DNA of 33,219 nucleotides, from assembly GCA_009841005.1 (NCBI GenBank), contig VXMR01000023.1, forward strand, positions 1-33,219, in the 5' to 3' direction. The notes beneath the pieces were generated by a model that was given only the letters and a program-made list of their open reading frames with translations, was not told the DNA's origin and ran no database searches. Below, in pieces: positions 14,248-22,787 of the stretch (positions are counted from its first letter, which is position 1; each line of letters opens with the position of its first letter). The position numbers were made by a program, and so were the translations under genes. Origin of the DNA: Gemmatimonadales bacterium (GTDB taxonomy: Bacteria > Gemmatimonadota > Gemmatimonadetes > Palauibacterales > Palauibacteraceae).

Positions 14248-16512
14248 TCAGAGGGCGAGCGTGTGGGAGTACTTCACCATCAGCGCCCTGCCGGACGAGA
14301 ACGGGAGCATGGGATCGCGGTTGTTCGCCCGGCCGTTCACGCGGTCCGTGTAGTAGCCCTCGTTGTAGACGACCCACAGGTCCACTCCCTCGCGGAAGTG
14401 ATACCGGAAGCGGGCGTTCACGAGCGCCTGGTCCGCTGCCGAGTTGTACTGGGCGAGCACGCTCAGAGAGAGGTGCGTGTCCAGCGAGAAATCGACGCCC
14501 AGCTTGGCGAGGTGCGTGGTCAGGTAGTCGCCCCCCCGGAGTTCGAACCGGTTGAGGTCGTACCCGGGCCGGATCTCGACGTGCCGGGAGACGTTCAGCG
14601 CCGGACTCATTCGAAGGCCCACCCTGCGGCCGTCGTAGAAACTGCCGGCCGAGCCCCCGAGTTCCCCGCGCACGAGACCGCCGCGCGAAAGCCGCAGCGA
14701 CATGTCGGCTTCGTGGAACCAGTATTCCCCGGGATTGATCTGGAGGCTCGCGACCCGGAACGGGTCACGGATGCTCTCGAAGCTCGATCGCGAGGTGAGG
14801 GTCATGAAGGTGCCCGACTTCAGCGCGATCCGCAGCATGGGGGCGTAGCTGCGTGACTCCGGCGTGAGATCCGAGTTCCGGTAGTAGTGTTCCGTGGTGC
14901 CCCCGACCGTCACGGCACGCAACTGGGAATCCGCGCCGAGGAACCAGGAGTATTCGCTCGACCCACCGAACAGGGTGAAGTCGTTCCGAAGCTGGAAGCC
15001 GAGCCGCGGCAGGTAATCCGGCCCCACCCGCCGGTACTGCGCGCTGTAGTTCAACCCCTCCTGCCTCCGTCGCTCGTACTGCGCGAAGAAGGTGCCGGCG
15101 TCGAGCGGATTCCGCTCGGCCACGTCGTCGTCGAACGACTGGGCCCACCGCAGCGTCAGGTACTCGTCCCCGAACACCCGCACCTCGCTGTCCGCGCCGT
15201 AGGCCACGTTCGTCTTGCCGTACGCATCGACGCGCGTCGTGACGATCCCGCCGACGGAGGAGTTCTGATTGAAGATCTGCTGCTTGAGCCGCAGCACACC
15301 CATGTTCTCCCCCGGCCGTCCCGCGCGCGGGGCCGTCTGCATGTTCAGCATCCCGAAATCAAGCCCGCCGGCCCGCCCCACCACGCGCGCCCCCCCGTAG
15401 ATGCGCACCAGTTCGCCCTGGTCGAGCCCGATCCGGCGGCTGAAGAAGACCCGGTCCGTGACCCCGCCGGTCGCGAAGTCGAAGGTCGCCGAGCGTTCCT
15501 GGAAGAACTGCCGCTTTTCCGGGAAGAAGAGGGGGAACCGCGTGAGGTTGATCTGCTGGTCGTCCGCCTCCACCTGGGCGAAGTCCGTATTGGCGGTGAG
15601 ATCGATCGACAGGTTCGACGACGGCGAATATCTGAAGTCGAGGCCGGGCTCCCCGGTGGGGTCGTCCGTCGTCGCCCAGTACGCCGCCTGCACGTCCGGC
15701 GGTTCGCGCAGGGTCGGGATCTGAGTCATGCCGCCGAGGAGGTACGGCGTCACGTAGATCGGATTCGCCCGATTCACGTCCCTCAGGGTGACCCGCTGCG
15801 CCAGCGATGGCTTGCCGAAGCCGAAGAACCCGTACTCGGGAGAGATGTCGGGATAGACGTGGCGCTCGTTCTTCCGCGAAATCGAGCGGTAGACGGAGAG
15901 TCCCATCGTCACTTCCCCGCCGGCGTTCTGGAACCCCAGCGTGGAGAACGGGATCCGCATCTCCGCGGACCACCCGTCGTTCGTCCGCTGGACGGCGGCA
16001 TCCCAGTGCGCGTTCCAGTCGCTGTTGAAGGGTCGCGTGCCCGCGGTCCACTCGGCGTCGCCCCAAACCGCACGATCGGATCGCGCGCCGTTGGGGTTCA
16101 CCACGAAGGCCACCGCCGTCTCGTGGTCGTTGTAGCTGTCGATCACAACCGAGAACTGGTCGTCGCCGCTGAACCCGTCGCGGACGAAGCTGTTCGCCCG
16201 GATCCCGCCGAGGTCGGAATCGAACAGCCGCCCCGAGACGTAGAGGTATCCGTCATCGTAGGCGATCCGGATCTCCGTCTCTTCGGTGAGGGTTCCGCCG
16301 TATGTGGGCGAGTACATCACGAGCGGAACCGGATCGATGTCCGCCCACGCCGGCTCGTCGACGAAGCCGTCGAGCTGGATGTGACCGTTGCCCGTCAGGC
16401 GATGGAGGGGCACGGAGGGCTTCCCTCGCCCGCCGTCCTGCGCGGCCGCGGCCCCGGGCGCCACCGCCGCGAGCGTCGCGCACAGCCACAGGGTCGTGCG
16501 CAGAGTCACCAT
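14248..16512 (-). CDS. DUF5916 outer-membrane beta-barrel protein with CBM9-like domain (third tandem copy)
   Basis: The 754-aa product starts with a signal peptide (MVTLRTTLWLCATLAAVAPG, cleavage near AAAAQ). It has a CBM9/DOMON-like domain at about residues 40-225 (IQLDGFVDEPAWADIDPVP, DDGYLYVSGRLFDSD, VVIDSYNDHETA) and then a long DUF5916 barrel region with NTDFAQVEADDQQINLTRFP and LFFPEKRQFFQERSATFDF. The family is common in Gemmatimonadota and Bacteroidota; its substrate is not known. The ATG at 16512 overlaps the stop of the upstream copy by 7 nt and sits at the signal peptide. It is the most divergent copy and ends KYSHTLAL, lacking the terminal aromatic residue of the other two. It is the last gene of the - block. 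Confidence 0.85.
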   Translation of the reverse strand: MVTLRTTLWLCATLAAVAPGAAAAQDGGRGKPSVPLHRLTGNGHIQLDGFVDEPAWADIDPVPLVMYSPTYGGTLTEETEIRIAYDDGYLYVSGRLFDSDLGGIRANSFVRDGFSGDDQFSVVIDSYNDHETAVAFVVNPNGARSDRAVWGDAEWTAGTRPFNSDWNAHWDAAVQRTNDGWSAEMRIPFSTLGFQNAGGEVTMGLSVYRSISRKNERHVYPDISPEYGFFGFGKPSLAQRVTLRDVNRANPIYVTPYLLGGMTQIPTLREPPDVQAAYWATTDDPTGEPGLDFRYSPSSNLSIDLTANTDFAQVEADDQQINLTRFPLFFPEKRQFFQERSATFDFATGGVTDRVFFSRRIGLDQGELVRIYGGARVVGRAGGLDFGMLNMQTAPRAGRPGENMGVLRLKQQIFNQNSSVGGIVTTRVDAYGKTNVAYGADSEVRVFGDEYLTLRWAQSFDDDVAERNPLDAGTFFAQYERRRQEGLNYSAQYRRVGPDYLPRLGFQLRNDFTLFGGSSEYSWFLGADSQLRAVTVGGTTEHYYRNSDLTPESRSYAPMLRIALKSGTFMTLTSRSSFESIRDPFRVASLQINPGEYWFHEADMSLRLSRGGLVRGELGGSAGSFYDGRRVGLRMSPALNVSRHVEIRPGYDLNRFELRGGDYLTTHLAKLGVDFSLDTHLSLSVLAQYNSAADQALVNARFRYHFREGVDLWVVYNEGYYTDRVNGRANNRDPMLPFSSGRALMVKYSHTLAL

Positions 16513-18803
16513 ATGAACGTGTGCGAGTACTTGATCATGATGTTTCGTCCCGCCGACCACGGCAGCCTCGGATCGAATCCCCGGTCCCGTTCCAGGTTGA
16601 ACCCTTCATTATACACAATCCAGAGGTCCGTGCCCTCCCTGAAGTGGTAACGGAAGCGCGCGTTGATGCTCGTCCGGTCGTCGAGATTGTTGTACTGCGC
16701 GAAGGCGCTGAACGAGAGGTGCGTGTTCAGGGCGAAGTTCAGCCGCAGCCGGCCGAGGTGCGTCGTCGTCGCCTCGCCCCGGTCGGGAAACTCGATCCGG
16801 TTCACCTCGTAGCCGCCGACGACCTCCAGGTAGCGGGAGACGGTCCAGGTGGGGTTGAAGATGAGTCCCACGCGCCGCCCATCGTAGAAGCTCCCCGCCG
16901 TCGTCCTGATCTCGCCGCGGAAGATCGTCGTGCGCGGCAGCATCCAGTCGATGCCGGCCTCCGTGAAGCTGTATTCGCCGGACGGAAGCGACACATCCCC
17001 GATCCCGAACGGGGTCCGGAGGTCCTCGAGCTGCACGTTCGCGTAGGCGGTGATGTTCGCGGTCGACTTGAAGTCGAGCGACACGGAGGGGCGGATCGAG
17101 CGGGATTCGACCGTGAGGTCCACGTTGCGCTGATAGTTCTCGCCCGTCACGTGCAGCGTGATCGCGTTCAGCGTCGCGTCGGCCCCTCTCAGCCAGGTGT
17201 GGGCCAACTGGCCGCCGAACAGCGTGAAGTTGTTCCGCAGTTGAAAGCCGAGGCGCGGCAGGTAGTCCGGGCCCACGCGCCGATAGTAGAGGTTGTACCA
17301 GACCCCACGGTCCGTCCGCCGCTCCCAGCGCGCCCGCACGAGGCTCGCGTCGAGTGCGTTGCGTTCCCTGACCACCTCGTCCTGCGTTTGCGCCCAGGTG
17401 ACCGTGAGGTACTCGTCTCCGAACAGGCGTAGCTGCGAGTCCAGGCCATAGGCCACGTTGTTCTGGCCGTTCGAGCCGTAGCGGGTCGTGAGGATCCCCC
17501 CTACGAACGAATACGGATTGAGCACCTGCTGCTTGAGGCGCATGACCCCCATGTTCTCGCCCGATCGGTCCGCGGCCGGCGCCGTCTGCATGTTGAGGAT
17601 CCCGAAGTCCAGGCCGGCGAGCCGGCCGACCAGCCTCGCCCCGCCGTAGATGCGAACGAGTTCGCCCCCCTGGAGTCCAATGCGGCGACTGAAAAACACG
17701 CGGTCGGTGAACCCTCCCGTCCCGAAGTCGAAGGTCGAAGAGCGCTCCTGGAAGAACTGCCGTTTCTCGGGAAAGAAGAGCGAGAACCGGGTGAGGTTCA
17801 CCTGCTGGTCGTCCGCCTCGACCTGCGCGAAGTCGGTGTTGACGGTGAGATCGATCGCCAGGTTCGAGGAGGGGGAGTACTTGAGGTCGAGTCCCGGCTC
17901 CGCGACCTGGTCGCGCTCCGTCCCCCAGAAGGAGGCCGCGTCGGACGGCTCCCGGAGGAGCGGGGTCCGGCTCAGGCCTCCGAGCAGGTACGGGGTGACG
18001 TAGGCCGGCGTCGTCGGCCGCACCCCGCGCAGCGTCATCCGCTGGCCCTGGGAGGGCTTAAGGAAGCCCCCCTGCCCCCATTCGCGGCCAATGAACGGGA
18101 AGACGTGGCGCTCGTTCTTCCGGGCGATGAAGCGGTAGACGATGATCCCCATCGTCACTTCGTCTCCCTGCGCCTGGAATCCAAGCGTGGAGAACGGGAT
18201 CCGGTACTCCGCGGACCACCCCTCGTCGTCTGTCGAGGTGACAACCTGCCAATGAGCGTTCCAGTCCGCGTTGAACGGCATCACATCGCCGGAGAAGTCG
18301 CCGTCGTTGGAGAGCGAGCGATCCTGGCGGACGCCGGCGGGCGTGGTCCCGAACCACAATCCGGTCTCGTAGTCGTTGTAGCTGTCGACCACGAAGGAGA
18401 GAAGGTCGTCGCCGCTGAACGCATCCCGGTAGAAGGTGTTCGCGCGGATGCCGCCGGGGTTCGAGTCGTACATCCGTCCGGAGAGGTAGAGGAACTCGTC
18501 GTCGTGCGCGATCCGGACCTCCGTCCGCTCCGTCATCTCGCCGCCGTGATCGGGGGCCCACATGAACATCGGGAGCGGCTCGACCGCGCTCCATGCCGGC
18601 TCGTCGACGACGCCGTCGACTTCTATCTCCCCGCTGAGCCGCGAGATGGGAATCGGGACCGGCGACCGGAACGCCGCCGCATCGACCTCGTCCGGGCTTC
18701 CGGTCTGCGCGGAGACCCCCGACGCCGCGAGGAGGCAGAGGGGCACAATCCACGCGCACGAAGCCGCAAGTCGCTGACAGGTGCGCAGGTCCGCGCCTAC
18801 CAG
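16506..18803 (-). CDS. DUF5916 outer-membrane beta-barrel protein with CBM9-like domain (second tandem copy; CTG start proposed)
   Basis: The product (about 765 aa) has the same layout as its neighbours: signal peptide (hydrophobic core IVPLCLLAASG, cleavage near VSAQ), CBM9/DOMON-like domain (IEVDGVVDEPAWSAVEPLP, VVDSYNDYETGLWFG), then the DUF5916 barrel ending in KYSHTFIW with a terminal aromatic. No ATG, GTG or TTG lies in frame at the right place. CTG at 18803-18801 occupies exactly the position of the ATG of the third copy (7-nt overlap with the upstream stop) and gives a complete signal peptide. GTG at 18746-18744 is the next choice but would remove the basic part of the signal peptide. 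It is most similar to the first copy, especially over the last 150 residues. The domain assignment is firm; the start is not. Confidence 0.8.
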   Translation of the reverse strand: MVGADLRTCQRLAASCAWIVPLCLLAASGVSAQTGSPDEVDAAAFRSPVPIPISRLSGEIEVDGVVDEPAWSAVEPLPMFMWAPDHGGEMTERTEVRIAHDDEFLYLSGRMYDSNPGGIRANTFYRDAFSGDDLLSFVVDSYNDYETGLWFGTTPAGVRQDRSLSNDGDFSGDVMPFNADWNAHWQVVTSTDDEGWSAEYRIPFSTLGFQAQGDEVTMGIIVYRFIARKNERHVFPFIGREWGQGGFLKPSQGQRMTLRGVRPTTPAYVTPYLLGGLSRTPLLREPSDAASFWGTERDQVAEPGLDLKYSPSSNLAIDLTVNTDFAQVEADDQQVNLTRFSLFFPEKRQFFQERSSTFDFGTGGFTDRVFFSRRIGLQGGELVRIYGGARLVGRLAGLDFGILNMQTAPAADRSGENMGVMRLKQQVLNPYSFVGGILTTRYGSNGQNNVAYGLDSQLRLFGDEYLTVTWAQTQDEVVRERNALDASLVRARWERRTDRGVWYNLYYRRVGPDYLPRLGFQLRNNFTLFGGQLAHTWLRGADATLNAITLHVTGENYQRNVDLTVESRSIRPSVSLDFKSTANITAYANVQLEDLRTPFGIGDVSLPSGEYSFTEAGIDWMLPRTTIFRGEIRTTAGSFYDGRRVGLIFNPTWTVSRYLEVVGGYEVNRIEFPDRGEATTTHLGRLRLNFALNTHLSFSAFAQYNNLDDRTSINARFRYHFREGTDLWIVYNEGFNLERDRGFDPRLPWSAGRNIMIKYSHTFIW

Positions 18804-21109
18804 CTGAAGGTGTGCGAGTACTTGACCATGATATTCCGGCCGGCGGACCACGGGAGCCTCGGCTCGAACCCCCGGTCTCGTTCGAAGTTCAGCCCCTCGT
18901 TGTACACGACCCAGAGATCCGTGCCTTCCCTGAAGTGGTAGCGAAAGCGGGCGTTGATGCTCGTCCGCTTGTCGAGGTTGTTGTACTGCGCGAACGTGCT
19001 CAGCGAAATGCTCCGATTCAGGGCGAAAGAAAGCTTCACGCGCCCGAGTTGGGTCGTGCGGGCCTCGCCCCGGTCGGGAAATTCGATCCGGTTGATTTCG
19101 TACCCGCCGCCCAACTCCAGGTATCGGGACGCGCTCCAGGTCGGGTTGAAGATCAGTCCGACGCGCCGCCCGTCGTAGAAGCGCCCCACGCTCGCCCGGA
19201 TATCGCCCCGGAAGATCGCGGCTCGGGGCAGCATCCAGTCGATGCCCGCCTCCTGGAACCAGTATCCGCCAGTCGGAATCGACAGGCCGGTGATGCGGAA
19301 CGGGACCTGGATGTCCTCGAACTGCGTGTTCGAATAGACCGTGATGCTCGAACCCGACTTGAAAGCGAACTCCACTTCCGGGCGGATCGATCTCGACTCC
19401 GGCGTGATGTCCGCGTTGCGATAGTAGTTCTCGCCCAGCACCGCGAGGGTCACCGTGTTCAGCGAAGCGCTCGGCCCCTGGAGCCAGGTGTGCCCGACCT
19501 CGCCGCCGAAAAGCGTGAAGTCTCTGCGCAACTGGAAGCCGAGCCGCGGCGTGTAGTCCGGCCCGACCCGCCGGTAATAGAGGTTGTACGACAGGCCGCG
19601 GTCCGTCCGCCGTTCCCAGCGGGCGCGGAACAGGCCCGCGTCGAGCGGATTCCTCTCGTTCACCGCTTCGTCGAAGGTTTGCGCCCACGTCAGCGTCACC
19701 CACTCGTTGCCGAGGGGACGGATCTGCGCATCCACGCCGTACGCGACGTTGTCCTCCCCGTTCGCCCCAATGCGCGTCGCGACGATCCCCCCCAGGAACG
19801 AATACGGATTGAAGACCCGCTGCTTCACCCGCATCACACCCACGTTCTCGCCCGAGCGGCCGCCGGTGGGAGCCGTCTGCATGTTCAGAAGACCGTAGTC
19901 CAGCCCTCCGAGGCGGCCGACGACGCGGGCGCCCCCGTAGATCCGAACGAGTTCCCCGCCCTCGAGACCGACCCTGCGGCTGAAGAACACGCGGTCGGTG
20001 AAGCCGCCGGTTCCGAAATCGAACGTCGAGGACCGTTCCTGGAAGAACTGGCGTTTCTCCGGGAAGAAGAGTGAGAACCGGGTGAGGTTGATCTGCTGGT
20101 CGTCCGCCTCCACCTGCGCGAAGTCCGTGTTGACCGTCACGTCGATGGCCAGGTTGGATGAAGGCGAATACTTGAGATCGGCCCCGGGTTCCGCCGTCCG
20201 ATTCCGTTCCGACGCCCAGTAGGCCGCCGCGTCCGCCGGCTCGCGCAGGATGGGCGTCTGCCGGAGGCCTCCCAGCACGTACGGCGTCACATGGACCGGC
20301 GACGTGGGACGCACCTCCCGCAACGTCATCCGCTGCGTCTGCGACGGCTTCATGAACGCCAGCCGGCCCCATTCCCGTCCGATCGGCGGGTACACCTGGC
20401 GCTCGTTCTTCCGGCTGATGTAGCGATAGGTGGTGATGCCCATCGTCACTTCATCGCCCTGCGCCTGGAAGCCCAGGGTCGAGAACGGAATACGAAACTC
20501 CGCGAACCATCCCTCGCCGTTTCGCATCGTGACGACGTCCCAGTGCGCGTTCCAGTCCTGGTTGAACGGAGGGAGGTCGCCCGTGAACTCGGCGTCGTTG
20601 GAGACGGAGCGGTCGTAGCGGACGCCCGCAGGGTTGACGCCGAACCAGAGGGCGGTCTCGTAGTCGTTGTAGCTGTCGACCACGAACGACAACAGGTCGT
20701 CTCCGCTGTAGATGTCGCGGTAGAACGTGTTGACCCGGATCCCCTCCGGGTTCGAGTCGTACATTCGCCCGGACACGTAGAGGTACCGGTCATCGTGCGC
20801 GAGACGAATCTCGGTGCGCTCGGTCTGCTCCCCGCCGTGGGTGGGCGACATGATGAAGAGCGGGACCGGGTCGATCGAGTCCCACACGGGCTCGTTCACG
20901 ATCCCATCCACCTCGATCGCTTCGGCGATGCGGGTGATGGGTACCGGGGCGCCGGGCCGGAGCGCCTCCACGTCCACGGCCTCCGCGCCGCCGGCCTGGG
21001 CCGCGAGCCCCGGGACCGCGCACACCGCCGCCACCGCACCGCCGAACACGGCCCGCGCGAGCCGGCCGGCACGCCCCGCCCGCCCACGCGGCATGCGCAG
21101 CGACGTCAT
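18797..21109 (-). CDS. DUF5916 outer-membrane beta-barrel protein with CBM9-like domain (first tandem copy)
   Basis: The 770-aa product begins with a twin-Arg-rich, basic N-terminus and a hydrophobic stretch (LARAVFGGAVAAVCAVPG, cleavage near LAAQ). A CBM9/DOMON-like domain follows (IEVDGIVNEPVWDSIDPVP, HDDRYLYVSGRMYDSN, FVVDSYNDYETALWFGVNP), then the DUF5916 barrel (NTDFAQVEADDQQINLTRFS, SRRVGLEGGELVRIYGGAR, repeated beta strands) ending KYSHTFSW. The terminal Trp suits recognition by the Bam complex. ATG at 21109 is used; a second ATG at 21094 is also possible. It lies 8 nt after the methyltransferase stop. The domain resembles glycan-binding modules, and an outer-membrane role in glycan handling is inference. 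Confidence 0.86.
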   Translation of the reverse strand: MTSLRMPRGRAGRAGRLARAVFGGAVAAVCAVPGLAAQAGGAEAVDVEALRPGAPVPITRIAEAIEVDGIVNEPVWDSIDPVPLFIMSPTHGGEQTERTEIRLAHDDRYLYVSGRMYDSNPEGIRVNTFYRDIYSGDDLLSFVVDSYNDYETALWFGVNPAGVRYDRSVSNDAEFTGDLPPFNQDWNAHWDVVTMRNGEGWFAEFRIPFSTLGFQAQGDEVTMGITTYRYISRKNERQVYPPIGREWGRLAFMKPSQTQRMTLREVRPTSPVHVTPYVLGGLRQTPILREPADAAAYWASERNRTAEPGADLKYSPSSNLAIDVTVNTDFAQVEADDQQINLTRFSLFFPEKRQFFQERSSTFDFGTGGFTDRVFFSRRVGLEGGELVRIYGGARVVGRLGGLDYGLLNMQTAPTGGRSGENVGVMRVKQRVFNPYSFLGGIVATRIGANGEDNVAYGVDAQIRPLGNEWVTLTWAQTFDEAVNERNPLDAGLFRARWERRTDRGLSYNLYYRRVGPDYTPRLGFQLRRDFTLFGGEVGHTWLQGPSASLNTVTLAVLGENYYRNADITPESRSIRPEVEFAFKSGSSITVYSNTQFEDIQVPFRITGLSIPTGGYWFQEAGIDWMLPRAAIFRGDIRASVGRFYDGRRVGLIFNPTWSASRYLELGGGYEINRIEFPDRGEARTTQLGRVKLSFALNRSISLSTFAQYNNLDKRTSINARFRYHFREGTDLWVVYNEGLNFERDRGFEPRLPWSAGRNIMVKYSHTFSW

Positions 21110-21117
21110 GCGATGCC

Positions 21118-21876
21118 TCACCGATCCCGCCGCGTGAGGAGAAAGAACCACTGCGGTCCGCAGCGCAGGATCCGGCGCCGCAGCCCGGCGGGGAGCACGG
21201 AGAGGATCCGCCACACCGACCGCCACGTCCCTCCCCCGCCTCCGCTCAGCACGGATCGTATCGCGTGTTCCGTCATGTCCGCGCTCAGCAGATCGGGGAC
21301 AGCCATCGCGCGCTGCAGCGAACGGTATCCCAGGAACCGGATTCCGCGGTAGTCCCTTGCGCGCCCCGTCCAGCGAACGTAGCGGTCGGCCATCCCCCGG
21401 GGCAGCCAACTGAGAAAGGGCAGCCGGTAGTGCGGCTCGAGGACAGCCCAACGGCTTCCGGCGCTGACGTAGGCGGAACCGCCGGGTTTGAGCACCCGGG
21501 AAACCTCCGCGAACAGCCTTCTCGGGTCGGCGACGTGTTCATAGAGGTGGTTCACGATGAGGAAGTCGAAGCACGCGTCGGAGGTCGGGAGCCGGGTCCC
21601 ATCGGCCACGCAGGTGCGGCCGCGTTCGATGACGACCCGCGGATCCACCTCGAAACCGATAATCGGTTGCCCGCTGAGCTTCTCGAGTTCGCGCTTGAGG
21701 AGACCCGTGCCGCTCCCGACATCGCCGATCGTGCCCCCCGCGCGGATCCTGTCTCCCACGATCCTGTCGAGGACCGCCGCCTTGCGGAGCCGGCTCTCCC
21801 TGTACTCGCGGCTCGCCAGGAAGTCCTCGTAGTAGTCGCGCTCGACGAGGTCGGTCTGCGATGACAAGCTGGTCAT
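21118..21876 (-). CDS. Class I SAM-dependent methyltransferase (Methyltransf_11 type)
   Basis: The 252-aa product has SAM motif I as IGDVGSGTGLLKREL (around residues 50-64), an acidic residue in IGFEVDPRV for the SAM ribose, and the later motif block DFLIVNHLYEHVADPRRLFAEVSRVLKPGGSAYVS. The C-terminal region is basic with hydrophobic patches, as in methyltransferases acting on lipid-linked or glycan substrates. The ATG overlaps the stop of the K+ channel gene by 4 nt. Its place among glycosyltransferases suggests a sugar or lipid substrate, but nothing in the sequence defines it. It is a different subfamily from the broken methyltransferase at 27021-27381, so it is not its replacement by duplication. 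Confidence 0.85.
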   Translation of the reverse strand: MTSLSSQTDLVERDYYEDFLASREYRESRLRKAAVLDRIVGDRIRAGGTIGDVGSGTGLLKRELEKLSGQPIIGFEVDPRVVIERGRTCVADGTRLPTSDACFDFLIVNHLYEHVADPRRLFAEVSRVLKPGGSAYVSAGSRWAVLEPHYRLPFLSWLPRGMADRYVRWTGRARDYRGIRFLGYRSLQRAMAVPDLLSADMTEHAIRSVLSGGGGGTWRSVWRILSVLPAGLRRRILRCGPQWFFLLTRRDR

Positions 21877-22787
21877 TCCAGCAGTTCGGAACCGCAGTGC
21901 TTGCAGTGGCTGGCATCCTCGTCATGGCCGGGCGAGGCGCAACGCAGGCACAACCGGTCCATGGTGGCGCGAGCGGAGCGCACCTTGAATTCACGGCCTG
22001 CGAGCTCGGCCGTCACGATCCCCGTCGGGACGGCGATCACGCCGTACCCCAGGATCATGAGGAGCGCGGCAAGCATCTGCCCCACCGTGGTCTGGGGCGT
22101 GATGTCGCCGAACCCCACCGTCGTCACAGTCACGATGGCCCAGTAGACCCCGCGGGGGATGCTGTCGAAGCCCGCGTCCGCTCCCTCGATCACGTACATC
22201 GCGGCGCCCACGAGCGTCACGACGACGAGCACAGCCACGATGAAGACGGCGATCTTGTAGGAACTTGAGCGCAGGGCGTTGATCAGCAGTCGCTCGCCCC
22301 CCACGAACTGGGCGAGCTTCAGCACCCGGAACACCCGCAGCACCCGCAACACGCGGATGACGGCGAGCGCCTGTCCTCCCGGGATCAGCAACCCCACGAA
22401 GTTCGGCAGGACGGCGAGGAGATCGACAATCCCGAAGAAGGAACGGGCGTATCCGCTGGCCCGTTCCGCGGAGATGAGGCGGAGCACGTACTCGACCGTG
22501 AACAGCGCCGTGAACACCCATTCGAGCGTCCACAGCAGACCTCGCGCGCGGACGTCGAAATTCTGCACGCTCTCCAGCATCACGACGACGACGCTGGCGA
22601 GGATGACGCCGATGAGGACGACGTCGAAGAGCCGGCCGGCGGGGGTCAGGTTGCCGAAGATGATGCGGTGGGCCTCGCACCTCCACCGCGGCCGCTGCGA
22701 GAAGACCGGATGCGCCTCGTAGTCGATCGCCGGGCGCGGGGGGTCTCGCCGGGATGGGAAGTACGACATCGTCCGGTTCTTCGCCAT
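21873..22787 (-). CDS. Voltage-gated-type potassium channel with C-terminal zinc ribbon
   Basis: The 304-aa protein has the six-helix channel layout. S1 is at about residues 53-72, S2 at 84-105 and S3 at 118-136. S4 has basic residues at every third position (RVLRVLRVFRVLK, 145-157). S5 is at 178-200. The pore loop carries the selectivity filter TVGFGD at 223-228, diagnostic of K+ channels, and S6 is at 238-260. After S6 the tail carries Cys280, Cys283, Cys295 and Cys298 (CLRC and CKHC), a zinc-ribbon-like pair not standard for bacterial Kv channels. The ATG at 22787 shares one base with the previous stop (TGATG); an ATG at 22835 would overlap the upstream gene by 49 nt and is disfavoured. 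The reason for its place in a glycan cluster is unclear. Confidence 0.9.
   Translation of the reverse strand: MAKNRTMSYFPSRRDPPRPAIDYEAHPVFSQRPRWRCEAHRIIFGNLTPAGRLFDVVLIGVILASVVVVMLESVQNFDVRARGLLWTLEWVFTALFTVEYVLRLISAERASGYARSFFGIVDLLAVLPNFVGLLIPGGQALAVIRVLRVLRVFRVLKLAQFVGGERLLINALRSSSYKIAVFIVAVLVVVTLVGAAMYVIEGADAGFDSIPRGVYWAIVTVTTVGFGDITPQTTVGQMLAALLMILGYGVIAVPTGIVTAELAGREFKVRSARATMDRLCLRCASPGHDEDASHCKHCGSELLE

Noticed and set aside
14151-14555. Small gene starting ATG at 14151
   Set aside because: Its first residues come from the dif site and the rest runs antisense through the third DUF5916 gene. There is no coding pattern.
16506-20372. A single 1288-residue protein on the - strand
   Set aside because: The first 520 residues are an off-frame reading of the first DUF5916 copy. 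The real protein begins at the second signal peptide near 18803.
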